Assembly (NCBI GenBank): GCA_946482655.1 | Contig: CAMLSA010000083.1 | Coordinates: 1-14,489 of the forward strand | Length of the DNA stretch: 14,489 bases | Reading direction: 5' to 3' | From: an uncultured Sphingomonas sp. | GTDB taxonomy: Bacteria; Pseudomonadota; Alphaproteobacteria; Sphingomonadales; Sphingomonadaceae | Shown here: positions 8,166-14,489 of the stretch, piece after piece | Position numbering within the stretch: position 1 is the first letter of the stretch | Layout: each line of letters starts with the position of its first letter | Notes under the pieces: generated by a model | The model's database searches: none | What the model was told of the DNA's origin: nothing | The model's input: only the letters and a program-made list of their open reading frames with translations | Position numbers and translations under genes: made by a program

Positions 8166-8167
8166 GG
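8162..8167. promoter_or_regulatory. CCATGG palindrome carrying both the ubiA and rsmE start codons
   Basis: The minus-strand ATG of ubiA (8165-8163) and the plus-strand ATG of rsmE (8164-8166) overlap by two bases. The candidate ribosome-binding site of each gene lies inside the other's coding sequence: GGAAG at 8155-8159 for rsmE and GGGGG at 8174-8178 for ubiA. No intergenic space remains for promoters, so they must lie within the opposite gene. Confidence 0.5.
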
Positions 8168-8904
8168 TCCAAACCCCCGCCTGGCCGCCAGCCAGTCTCG
8201 CCCGCCTGTTTATCGACCAGCCGCTCTCCGCCGGGCTGGTGCTGACGATCGACGGCGGACAAGCGCATTATCTGAGCGGCGTGATGCGGCTCAAGGCCGG
8301 CGACCGGATCGCCCTGTTCGACGACCGGACCGGCGAATGGCGCGCCGCGATCCAGCAGATCGGCAAGCGCGCCATCAACGTCGCAATCATCGAACGGACG
8401 CGCGAGCGCGAGGAGGTGCCCGACCTCTGGCTGCTCGCCGCACCGATCAAGAAGGGTCGGATCGATTGGATGGCCGAAAAAGCGTGCGAACTCGGCATCG
8501 CGCGGCTGAAGCCGGTGATCACCCAGCGGACGATTGTCGACCGGATCAATCTCGACCGGCTGCGGGCGCATATGATCGAGGCGGCCGAGCAATGCGAACG
8601 CACCGCGCTGCCGATTCTCGACGGCCCTGTGAAGCTGGGCCCGCTGCTGCGGGCGTGGCCCGAAGACCGGACCCTGATCTTCGCCGACGAAGAAGGCGGC
8701 GCCCCCCTGGCGCAGGTGGCGAAACCGGGCGCGGCCGCTATCCTGATCGGCCCCGAAGGCGGCTTCACCGAGGACGAGCGCGCCGCGATCAGGGCACTGC
8801 CCCAGACGATCGGCGTCTCGCTCGGTCCCCGCATTCTACGCGCCGACACCGCGATGGCGGCTGCCGTGGCGCTGTGGATGGGACTGGCCGGCGACTGGCG
8901 GTGA
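8164..8904 (+). CDS. rsmE: 16S rRNA (uracil(1498)-N3)-methyltransferase RsmE
   Basis: RsmE is a SPOUT-class, SAM-dependent enzyme that methylates N3 of U1498 in helix 44 of 16S rRNA. The 246-residue product has an N-terminal PUA-like domain (RLFIDQPL, QAHYLSGVMRLKAGD) and then the SPOUT domain. Family signatures are EKACELGIARLKPVITQRT, EAAEQCERT, LIGPEGGFTEDE (around residues 193-204) and SLGPRILRADTA. The last two form the knotted SAM-binding site. The ATG at 8164 has GGAAG four bases upstream. gshA follows 52 bases downstream, so the two probably form an operon. Confidence 0.95.
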   Translation: MVQTPAWPPASLARLFIDQPLSAGLVLTIDGGQAHYLSGVMRLKAGDRIALFDDRTGEWRAAIQQIGKRAINVAIIERTREREEVPDLWLLAAPIKKGRIDWMAEKACELGIARLKPVITQRTIVDRINLDRLRAHMIEAAEQCERTALPILDGPVKLGPLLRAWPEDRTLIFADEEGGAPLAQVAKPGAAAILIGPEGGFTEDERAAIRALPQTIGVSLGPRILRADTAMAAAVALWMGLAGDWR

Positions 8905-8956
8905 CGCTTCACCCAGCCACTAGCCACGTACCGATCGGTCCGCTATGGGCGCGACC

Positions 8957-10327
8957 ATGAGCACGCGCAAGGCAGCCGATGGCGAAGATCCGCTGATCGA
9001 GACCCGAGAGGACCTGATTTCCGTCTTTTCCGGTGGGGAAAAGCCCAAAGCCGATTGGCGTATCGGCACCGAGCACGAGAAATTCGTGTTTCGCGAAGAC
9101 TCGCACCGCGCGCCCTCCTATGAGGAGCCCCGCGGTATCCACGCGCTGCTGCTCGGTCTGACCAAATATGGCTGGGAGCCGGTATATGAAGGCGACAATG
9201 TGATCGCCCTCGCGGGCACCGACGGCAATGTCAGCCTCGAGCCGGCCGGCCAGTTCGAGCTGTCCGGCGCGCCGCTCGACAATCTGCATCAGACCTGTGC
9301 CGAGACCGGCCGCCATCTCGAACAGGTCAAGGCGATCGGTGAGCGGCTCGGTCTCGGCTTCCTCGGCCTCGGACTATGGCCCGACAAGACCCGCGAAGAG
9401 CTGCCGATCATGCCCAAGGGCCGCTACGGCATCATGCTGCGCCACATGCCGAGCGTCGGCACGATGGGCCTCGACATGATGCTGCGGACCTGCACTGTCC
9501 AGACCAATCTCGATTATGCGAGCGAAGCGGACATGGTGCGCAAGTTCCGGCTGAGCCTCGCGCTCCAGCCGCTCGCGACCGCGCTGTTCGCCAATTCGCC
9601 CTTTCTTGAGGGCAAGCCCAACGGCTATCTGAGCTATCGCAGCCATATCTGGACCGATACCGACCCGCACCGCACCGGCATGCTGCCCTTCGTGTTCGAG
9701 GACGGTTTCGGCTATGAACGCTACGCCGATTACATGCTCGATGTGCCGATGTATTTCGTCTTCCGTGACGGCTATATCGACGCCGCCGGCCTCAGCTTCC
9801 GCGATTTCATGGATGGCGCACTCCCGGTGCTGCCCGGCGAGAAGCCGACGCTGACCGATTGGACCGACCATCTTTCCACCGCCTTCCCAGAGGTGCGGCT
9901 GAAGAGCTTCCTCGAGATGCGCGGCGCCGATGGCGGGCCGCACAGCCGGATCTGCGCGCTGCCCGCCTTCTGGGTAGGGCTGCTCTACGACGACGACGCG
10001 CTCGACGCGGCTTGGGACGAGGTCAAGCACTGGACGATCGAGGATCATCACCGTATCCGCGCAGAGGTACCGAAGCTCGGCCTCAACGCACGAGGGCCGC
10101 GCGGGCGCAGCTTCCAGCAGCTCGGAGCGACGATCCTGGACATCGCGGCCGCCGGCCTCAAGGCGCGGGGGCGACTGAACGGTGCAGGCGACGATGAAAG
10201 CGGCTATCTGGCGCCGCTGCGCGAGATCGTGGCAAGTGGAAAGACCCCGGCGGAGCATCTTCTCGAGCTGTACCACGGTCCATGGGGCGGCGATATCGGA
10301 CGCATCTACGAAGATTCGCGCTTCTAA
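8957..10327 (+). CDS. gshA: Glutamate--cysteine ligase (plant/alphaproteobacterial type)
   Basis: This enzyme performs the first step of glutathione synthesis, joining glutamate and cysteine with ATP in the cytoplasm. The 456-residue product belongs to the GCS2 family shared by plants and alphaproteobacteria, not to the E. coli GshA type. Key stretches are WRIGTEHEKFVF, GTDGNVSLEPAGQFELSGAP, LGLGLWPDKTREELPIMPKG and RTCTVQTNLDYASEADMVRK, which make up the glutamate and ATP sites. The start could be the ATG at 8945 or the in-frame ATG at 8957; neither has a strong ribosome-binding site. I chose 8957 because the resulting MSTR start is what I recall for sphingomonad homologues. It follows rsmE in the same direction. 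Confidence 0.95.
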   Translation: MSTRKAADGEDPLIETREDLISVFSGGEKPKADWRIGTEHEKFVFREDSHRAPSYEEPRGIHALLLGLTKYGWEPVYEGDNVIALAGTDGNVSLEPAGQFELSGAPLDNLHQTCAETGRHLEQVKAIGERLGLGFLGLGLWPDKTREELPIMPKGRYGIMLRHMPSVGTMGLDMMLRTCTVQTNLDYASEADMVRKFRLSLALQPLATALFANSPFLEGKPNGYLSYRSHIWTDTDPHRTGMLPFVFEDGFGYERYADYMLDVPMYFVFRDGYIDAAGLSFRDFMDGALPVLPGEKPTLTDWTDHLSTAFPEVRLKSFLEMRGADGGPHSRICALPAFWVGLLYDDDALDAAWDEVKHWTIEDHHRIRAEVPKLGLNARGPRGRSFQQLGATILDIAAAGLKARGRLNGAGDDESGYLAPLREIVASGKTPAEHLLELYHGPWGGDIGRIYEDSRF

Positions 10328-10664
10328 GTCTCGGCTGCCCGCAATGAAGCGGGATTCGACCGCGGCGCTTCGGACATAATCGTGCGCGGATGCCGGCGGA
10401 GGCGAAATCTCGAAAGACTCCGCTGGCTCCCGACGCGCCGGTGGGCTAAAGGAAAGGCGCTACGTCGGCAGGGGACATCCGCCAAAGCGGAGCTCTTTCG
10501 CGGGAGAGTTTGCACCGGTGAAAGTCCGGTACGGCGCAGGACGTGGTAGCTGCGGTAAAATCGCGGACCAGGCGAGGCCGGTCCCGAGCCGGAAGGTCCG
10601 GCCCGCAGCACCGCCTATCGACCCGACTTCCGGACGTGTTCGGCCTTGTCCCGGCGGTTGACGG
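10328..10664 (+). ncRNA. Gene-free stretch with a row of potential hairpins; possible structured RNA of unknown kind
   Basis: No reading frame here looks like a protein. In the plus sense it can form successive hairpins: GCCGGCGGAG/CTCCGCTGGC (10392-10427), TCCGC/GCGGA with loop CAAA (10478-10491), CTCTTT/GGAGAG (10493-10508), CCGG/CCGG with loop TGAAAGT (10515-10529), CGCAG/CTGCG (10535-10554) and GCCGG/CCGGC with loop AAGGT (10588-10602). A CATAAT (10375-10380) could be a -10 box, but there is no good -35. The order GGGAG, CCGGTGAAAGTCCGG, CTGCGGTAA, GAGCCGGAAGGTCCGGC loosely recalls a cobalamin riboswitch. However, its invariant core segments are not there, and no plus-strand gene follows for about 800 bases. 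High GC content makes chance hairpins common, so this stays a candidate. Confidence 0.3.
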
Positions 10665-11168
10665 TCAGCCGACCGCGTTATCGCCCTCGGGCGCCATGCC
10701 GTTCTTCCGGTAGGTCACCCTGGCCACGCCGCCGATCAGCGCGAATCCCAGCATCAGCTGCACCCAGGTCGACGGCTCGGGCACGCCCGGGGAACCCATG
10801 GGTGGCGTGCCGCTGCTCGGCGGCACGAAGATGCGGGGAGTCAACGGGACAGCAGCATCCGGCGGAGGCGCCTCGGCCACCTGGATCGGCGGCTGGGCAA
10901 CCGGCGGACCGCTCACCGTCGGCAGATCCGAGAGGGCGAAGGGCGTGACGGTGGGACATGGCGTCTCCGCCGCGGCCAACTGAACACCATCCTCCGGTAT
11001 CGCGCGAATGCGCGTCTTGGGCTTGGCGTATTGGCGCGGCTGGGTGGCCTTGTGCACCGCATCGCGAACCTGAGGAACGCCAAGACTCAGTGCCGTGGTG
11101 CCCGCAACCGGACAGACACAGGTCATGAGCAGCTTGGCCGCTTTCGACGCAACAGCTTCCTTCAACAT
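10665..11168 (-). CDS. PEP-CTERM sorting-domain protein, probable exosortase substrate
   Basis: The 167-residue protein ends in a PEP-CTERM signal: VPEPSTW (residues 129-135), a hydrophobic segment (VQLMLGFALIGGV) and a basic cluster (R150, R154, K155). It resembles the PEPxxW form found in sphingomonads. The first 35 residues contain two cysteines (MTCVCPVAGTTALSL) and could act as a signal or anchor. Residues about 70-128 are a Pro-rich, low-complexity linker, so the predicted mature protein has no obvious enzymatic domain. The ATG at 11168 has only a weak ribosome-binding match. It is transcribed away from the exosortase gene 271 bases to its right. By family knowledge, it should be exported by Sec, held at the inner membrane and processed by the exosortase. 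Unusually, 12 residues including acidic ones follow the basic cluster. Confidence 0.8.
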   Translation of the reverse strand: MLKEAVASKAAKLLMTCVCPVAGTTALSLGVPQVRDAVHKATQPRQYAKPKTRIRAIPEDGVQLAAAETPCPTVTPFALSDLPTVSGPPVAQPPIQVAEAPPPDAAVPLTPRIFVPPSSGTPPMGSPGVPEPSTWVQLMLGFALIGGVARVTYRKNGMAPEGDNAVG

Positions 11169-11439
11169 GAAGAACTACCCCGATACCCCCGCGCAAATGC
11201 GCTCTGCGTTTGGTACCACAATTTTTCCGCAACTACAAAACCGCCCGCGTCAACAACTGCAAACAGGGCATCTTAACCAATGCGGCGCTATGTTGTGCCT
11301 AATCGGCTGTTCGGTTGCACGGCGATCGGCTATGGCCGGCTCCGTTCAGCGATTGTCGCCGATGCTTCAAACAGGGCGGCGGCAATATGGGCTTTCGTGT
11401 TTGATATGGCGTAAATCCTTGAACGATCGAGCGGGGGAC
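11169..11439. promoter_or_regulatory. Divergent regulatory gap between the PEP-CTERM gene and the exosortase gene
   Basis: This gap is more AT-rich than its surroundings, especially 11210-11240 and 11385-11425, and must hold the start signals of two divergent genes. A 10-base direct repeat, CAAACAGGGC, occurs at 11260-11269 and 11368-11377. I found no convincing -35/-10 pair and no perfect sigma54 (-24/-12) site; TGGC followed by TTGA near 11407-11422 has the wrong spacing. Longer upstream-extended reading of the exosortase frame into this gap shows no membrane-protein character and is not believed. Confidence 0.35.
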
Positions 11440-12348
11440 ATGGCTGGACGGCAGGTCGGCGGTGGCGCAGAGCGCTACGGCTGGGCCGATCTTGCTCCGT
11501 CGGGCGAACTGCTGGCCCGCTACTGGCCGCTCGTCATCGGCGTGCTGGCGCTGGTGCTGCCGACGATGTTCGGGGTGGCGTCGGAGAATTGGTCGACCGA
11601 ACAGGGCGCCCACGGCCCGATAGTGCTGGCGACGGCGCTGTGGCTGTTCTGGCGCCGCTGGCGCGAGGTCCGCATGCGCGCGCGTCCCGGCGACACGAGG
11701 ATCGCGCTCGTGGCGTTCCTGGCGGTCGCATCGCTTTATATCGCCGCGCGCATCATCAACGTCATCGAGATCGAAGGTTTCATGATGTACGGGCTGCTGC
11801 TGATCACCGCCTATTGGATGATCGGCTTCGCCCCGCTACGGGCGATGTGGTTCCCGATCGTCTATATTCTCTTCATCTTTCCCCCGCCGGATTCGGTGGT
11901 GGCGATGGTCACCCAACCGCTCAAGATCGGCATTTCGCAGGCCGCGATCAACCTGCTCCATGCGCTCGGCTATCCGATCGCCGGATCGGGGGTCACGATC
12001 GTCATCAGCCAATATCAGTTGCTGATCGCTGCGGCCTGCGCCGGGCTCAACTCGCTGATCAGCCTGTCGGCGATCGGCTTGTTCTACGTCTATATCCGCC
12101 ACAATGCGAACTGGCGTTATGCGTTGCTGCTGATGCTCGCGATCGTGCCGGTGGCGATCCTGGCCAATTTCATCCGCGTGCTCGCGCTGATCCTGATCAC
12201 CTATTATCTCGGCGACGAGGCGGCGCAGGGCTTCCTGCATACATTTTCGGGCATCACCATGTTTCTCTTCTCGGTGCTCGGCATCTTCGCGGTCGATGCG
12301 CTGGCATCGCCGCTCCGCCGCAGGCTCGCCATGAAGATGGCCTCATGA
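11440..12348 (+). CDS. xrtV: Exosortase (XrtV type)
   Basis: Exosortases are multi-pass inner-membrane cysteine proteases/transpeptidases that process PEP-CTERM proteins. The 302-residue product has about eight membrane segments and the catalytic triad in the expected contexts: Cys200 (AACAGLNS), Arg246 (NFIRV) and His267 (LHTFSG). FPPPDSV in the fourth-to-fifth segment region is also typical. I chose the ATG at 11440 because GAGCGGGGGA lies immediately before it. Upstream in-frame extension to 11095 adds 115 residues of unconvincing sequence. The assignment to type V rests on the gene neighbourhood (small accessory membrane protein, EpsI, EpsD-like lipoprotein) and on recall of the sphingomonad system. 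Its stop overlaps the next gene as ATGA (12345-12348). Confidence 0.85.
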   Translation: MAGRQVGGGAERYGWADLAPSGELLARYWPLVIGVLALVLPTMFGVASENWSTEQGAHGPIVLATALWLFWRRWREVRMRARPGDTRIALVAFLAVASLYIAARIINVIEIEGFMMYGLLLITAYWMIGFAPLRAMWFPIVYILFIFPPPDSVVAMVTQPLKIGISQAAINLLHALGYPIAGSGVTIVISQYQLLIAAACAGLNSLISLSAIGLFYVYIRHNANWRYALLLMLAIVPVAILANFIRVLALILITYYLGDEAAQGFLHTFSGITMFLFSVLGIFAVDALASPLRRRLAMKMAS

Positions 12349-13061
12349 GTGACGATCCGGTTCTCGCCCGGCTGCTGTCACGACGCGCGATGATCGCCGG
12401 CGGCCTGCTCGGCGCCGCAAGCCTGATCGCCAATTCGCGCCGGCCCGACATCCCCTTCCGGATGATCAAGGACGCGAAGATCGATCCGCTCTTCCCACAC
12501 AAGATCGGCGACTGGGAATATGCCACCAGCAGCGGACTGGTGATGCCTCCGGCCGATCAGTTGCGCGACCGGCTCTACAATGCGATCCTGACCCGCTATT
12601 ATGCTTCGCCTACCCAGCTGCCGGTCATGTTGCTCGTCGCCTATAACGGCACCCAGGATGGCATGCTGCAGGTCCACCGGCCCGAGGTCTGCTATCCGGC
12701 GGCGGGTTATGATCTGATCAACCAGATGCTGATTCCGCTCAATGTCGGTGGGGGGCTGACCGTGCCCGGCCACTATATCTCGGCGCGAAGCACCAGCCGG
12801 CACGAACAGTTGATCTACTGGACGCGGATCGGCAATGATTTCCCGACCCGCTGGTGGGCGCAGCATTGGGCCGTCGCCAAGGAGAATCTCAAGGGACGCG
12901 TTCCCGACGGTGTCCTCGTCCGCCTCTCGACCGCGGCGCCCGACGACAGGACGGCTATCCTGACGCTGAAGCGCTTCATTCCCGCGATGCTCGCGCAACT
13001 GTCGCCGATCGCGCGGCGGCTCGTCTTCGGCGAGGCCGGGGGCCCGCTGCCGGGCAAGTGA
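12345..13061 (+). CDS. epsI: EpsI-family protein of the exosortase locus
   Basis: EpsI-domain proteins are usually encoded beside or fused to exosortases, and are linked to exopolysaccharide export; their biochemical role is unsettled. The 238-residue product begins with a hydrophobic segment after SRR (residues 12-14; RRAMIAGGLLGAASLI), which may be a membrane anchor or a Tat-like signal. The family core includes IGDWEY (55-60) and HRPEVCYPAAGY (111-122, Cys116), the most conserved EpsI stretch. The start is an ATGA overlap with the exosortase stop, so the pair is coupled. It ends nine bases before the convergent end of the small membrane protein gene. Confidence 0.85.
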   Translation: MSDDPVLARLLSRRAMIAGGLLGAASLIANSRRPDIPFRMIKDAKIDPLFPHKIGDWEYATSSGLVMPPADQLRDRLYNAILTRYYASPTQLPVMLLVAYNGTQDGMLQVHRPEVCYPAAGYDLINQMLIPLNVGGGLTVPGHYISARSTSRHEQLIYWTRIGNDFPTRWWAQHWAVAKENLKGRVPDGVLVRLSTAAPDDRTAILTLKRFIPAMLAQLSPIARRLVFGEAGGPLPGK

Positions 13062-13070
13062 CCCGGAGAA

Positions 13071-13334
13071 TCAAACCTTGTCGAGCGGCCTGAGCACGAA
13101 GTGGATATAGGCGATCGTTGCGGCGATCAGCCCGACGCCGAGCAGGTGATAGCCGACCCCGGCTCCCGCGATGGCCTTGTTGCCGAAGTAATTCGCGACC
13201 GCGCAACCCGCCGACGCGCCAAGATATTGCAGCATCGAATCCCGAGGCGGCCGTTCCCCGGTCGATCGCTGCAGGAAGAGAACGACGAGCCCGGCGAAGA
13301 TCGCGACGGTCACCCAATCGTAAACTGTGTTCAA
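13071..13334 (-). CDS. Small membrane protein, probable XrtV sorting-system accessory protein
   Basis: An 87-residue protein with three likely membrane segments (about residues 7-23, 38-52 and 62-80) and a conserved-looking AVANYFGN motif. I recall a small protein of this kind, starting NTVYDWVTV, beside exosortase V genes in sphingomonads; its function is unknown. I chose the TTG at 13334 because GGGAGGG (13348-13342) stands seven bases upstream and the protein then starts directly at NTVYDW and its first membrane segment. A 31-residue longer form from an ATG at 13427 would have an unconvincing Arg/Pro/Cys-rich start. It is convergent with epsI and divergent from the EpsD-like gene. Confidence 0.75.
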   Translation of the reverse strand: MNTVYDWVTVAIFAGLVVLFLQRSTGERPPRDSMLQYLGASAGCAVANYFGNKAIAGAGVGYHLLGVGLIAATIAYIHFVLRPLDKV

Positions 13335-13341
13335 TTTGAGG

Positions 13342-13348
13342 CCCTCCC
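13342..13348 (-). promoter_or_regulatory. Ribosome binding site deciding the TTG start of the small membrane protein
   Basis: GGGAGGG on the minus strand with a seven-base spacer (CCTCAAA) before TTG at 13334. It is one of the best ribosome-binding matches in the window. Confidence 0.65.
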
Positions 13349-13445
13349 AGCCGAAATACTGGCATACAGGCTTGTCGCGGGGCCTGGCAATCATGTAGCA
13401 CCTTGGCGACGTCGTCGTGACGCTCACGCGTTCGGGGGAGCGGAA

Positions 13446-14312
13446 GTGAAGTTAAAAGCAGCACTTTTTGGTGGCGTGATCGCCGCGGGCCTTCTCGTAG
13501 CCGGCTGCCACAAGGAGCCGAAGGGCCAGATCGTAGCCATCGTGAACGGCGATGAAGTCTCGATGCAGGAACTCAACGCCGAACTCCAGGGGATGCGGCT
13601 TCCCGACACCGCCAATCGAGACGCGTTGCGCAAACAGGTGCTCCAGCGGCTGATCGATCGCAAGCTGATCGTCCAGAAGGCGCGTGAACAGGGCCTCGAC
13701 AAGACACCCGAATTCGTGGCGCAGCAGCGGCGGCTCGAGGAAAATCTGCTGGTCAGCCTGCTCGGCCAGAAGATCGCGGCGACGGTGCCGATGCCCGACG
13801 ATCGCGACATCACCCAATATATCGCGGACAACCCCACCCAGTTCGCCGGGCGCGAACGTCTGCTGCTCGATCAGATCCAGTTCCAGGCGCCCAAGGACGT
13901 CAAGCGGCTGATGGCGCTCAAGGATGCCCATTCGCTCGAGGAGATCGCGGCAGGCGTTCAGAAGCTCGGGCTTGGCTATTCACGTGGCAAGGGCGTGATC
14001 GACACCGGACGGCTCGATCCGCAGCTGATCGGCGTGATCAACAAGCTTCCGCCCGGCGAACCCTTCGTACTGCCGTCGAACGGCCAGTTCGTCGCCAGCG
14101 TCATCGTTGGCCGCGACAGCACGCCAACGCCATCGAACGTCTCACGGCTGGCGGCAGCCGAAATGGTCCGCCGCAAGGAACTGGTCGCCGAGAGCAAGGC
14201 CCAGGTTGCCCGAGCGCGGACCAACGCCGAGATCCAGTATCAGCCCGGTTTCGAGCCCGACAAATCGGCGATCAAGGCATCGCAGGCGAAGAAGCGAGAC
14301 GGGGCAAAATAG
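13446..14312 (+). CDS. EpsD-like peptidyl-prolyl cis-trans isomerase lipoprotein
   Basis: The 288-residue product begins with a lipoprotein signal (VKLKAALFGGVIAAGLLVAG, lipobox LVAGC, Cys21). A SurA/PpiD-like N-terminal region follows (IVNGDEVSMQELNAEL, RKQVLQRLIDRKLIVQKARE), then a degenerate parvulin-type isomerase region with ERLLLDQIQF and KLPPGEPFVLPSNGQFVASV. The EpsD family is found in exopolysaccharide/exosortase loci and is presumed to aid folding of exported proteins. The start is a GTG with GGGGGAGCGG just upstream. An upstream in-frame extension to 13101 lies opposite the small membrane protein gene and is not believed. The 111-base gap to that divergent gene should contain its promoter. 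The C-terminus is Lys/Ala-rich. Confidence 0.82.
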   Translation: MKLKAALFGGVIAAGLLVAGCHKEPKGQIVAIVNGDEVSMQELNAELQGMRLPDTANRDALRKQVLQRLIDRKLIVQKAREQGLDKTPEFVAQQRRLEENLLVSLLGQKIAATVPMPDDRDITQYIADNPTQFAGRERLLLDQIQFQAPKDVKRLMALKDAHSLEEIAAGVQKLGLGYSRGKGVIDTGRLDPQLIGVINKLPPGEPFVLPSNGQFVASVIVGRDSTPTPSNVSRLAAAEMVRRKELVAESKAQVARARTNAEIQYQPGFEPDKSAIKASQAKKRDGAK

Positions 14313-14314
14313 CG

Positions 14315-14489
14315 TTGGCGCGCGCCGCCGCATGCTCGGTTGCGGCAGGCACGATGCTTTGCATCGGGATCGCCGCGATCGCTCATCGCCACACTGGGCC
14401 GGGCGGGACGAAGATCGAAGCAGCCGCGTCGGCTGCGATGCCGTTGCCGCGCCGGCCGGCGGCTTTTGGCATCAATCTTTTCACGGCGG
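14315..14489 (+). CDS. Start of a secreted or outer-membrane protein gene (partial, runs off right edge)
   Basis: From a TTG three bases after the EpsD-like stop, the frame stays open for 58 codons to the window end. The translation has one early Arg and then a hydrophobic stretch (CSVAAGTMLCIGIAAIA), consistent with a signal peptide. The last visible residues are RRPAAFGINLFTA. An in-frame ATG at 14354 is an alternative start but would leave a poor signal peptide. The close spacing suggests an operon with the EpsD-like gene. The next gene in such loci is often an outer-membrane beta-barrel or export protein, but too little is visible here to name it. Confidence 0.4.
   Translation, partial: MARAAACSVAAGTMLCIGIAAIAHRHTGPGGTKIEAAASAAMPLPRRPAAFGINLFTA

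Noticed and set aside
10345..10400. tmRNA or tRNA-like end because of GGATTCGAC / GGTCGAATCCC
   Set aside because: No acceptor stem, no D or anticodon arm and no proteolysis-tag reading frame could be found around this short match on either strand.
10500..10610. Cobalamin, FMN or glycine riboswitch
   Set aside because: Individual pieces match (GGTGAAAGTCC hairpin, GCGGGAGAG, GAGCCGGAAGGTCCGGC), but the defining conserved cores are absent: GCCACTG for cobalamin, GCCGAAGG and CTCTCAGG for glycine, and GTCCGGATG for FMN. No regulated plus-strand gene follows.
10324..10611. 95-residue minus-strand ORF
   Set aside because: Arg/Ser/Pro-rich translation with no domain or hydrophobic pattern, no ribosome-binding site, and overlap with the gshA stop; typical spurious frame in GC-rich DNA.
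10560..10612. SRP RNA (4.5S) tip because of ACCAGG, CCGGAAGG and GCAGC
   Set aside because: The spacing and the two-sided internal loop of the conserved SRP tip do not fit; the matches are short and scattered.
11400..11425. Sigma54 (-24/-12) promoter for the exosortase gene
   Set aside because: TGGC and TTGA are present but the GG-to-GC spacing is wrong and the -12 GC is missing.
11095..11439. 115-residue N-terminal extension of the exosortase
   Set aside because: The extension crosses the divergent regulatory gap and overlaps the PEP-CTERM gene; the ATG at 11440 has a purine-rich site and a normal exosortase N-terminus.
13101..13445. Extension of the EpsD-like protein upstream to 13101
   Set aside because: The GTG at 13446 begins a clean lipoprotein signal with a lipobox; the extension would bury that signal and lies opposite the small membrane protein gene.

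Overview
The window looks like GC-rich chromosomal DNA from an alphaproteobacterium of the order Sphingomonadales. This rests on the style of the housekeeping proteins (plant-type glutamate-cysteine ligase, Tim44-domain protein next to an MltA lipoprotein, SecB) and on an exosortase locus of the type I associate with sphingomonads (exosortase V). No database search was possible, so names rest on motifs and on recall of protein families.

Layout. Positions 1-816 (minus) hold an mltA-like lytic transglycosylase gene that changes, in frame, into a piece of nuoN (complex I membrane subunit) near position 140 and runs off the left edge. A Tim44-domain gene lies upstream of it in the same operon (813-1463, minus). 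Divergent from these run secB, murJ and trpS (1686-4957, plus). Facing trpS is a minus-strand block: an inositol-monophosphatase/CysQ-type phosphatase, pmbA/tldE and ubiA (5006-8165). rsmE and gshA (8164-10327, plus) diverge from ubiA, with start codons that overlap in one CCATGG palindrome.

The stretch 10328-10664 has no credible gene but can form a row of hairpins in the plus sense; its identity is unresolved. To its right is a protein-sorting locus. It holds a PEP-CTERM substrate protein (minus), the divergent exosortase gene (Cys200/Arg246/His267) with an overlapping EpsI-family gene, a small membrane protein on the minus strand resembling the XrtV accessory protein, an EpsD-like peptidyl-prolyl isomerase lipoprotein, and the first part of another secreted-protein gene cut by the right edge. 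In this scheme SecB and the Sec machinery would deliver the PEP-CTERM protein to the inner membrane, the exosortase would cleave or transfer it at its PEP motif, and the EpsI and EpsD-like proteins would serve a linked exopolysaccharide/sorting function. This is inference from family knowledge.

The points most worth checking are the mltA-nuoN junction (rearrangement or assembly chimera), the possible structured RNA after gshA, and the compact exosortase locus with a non-ATG start for its small accessory protein.
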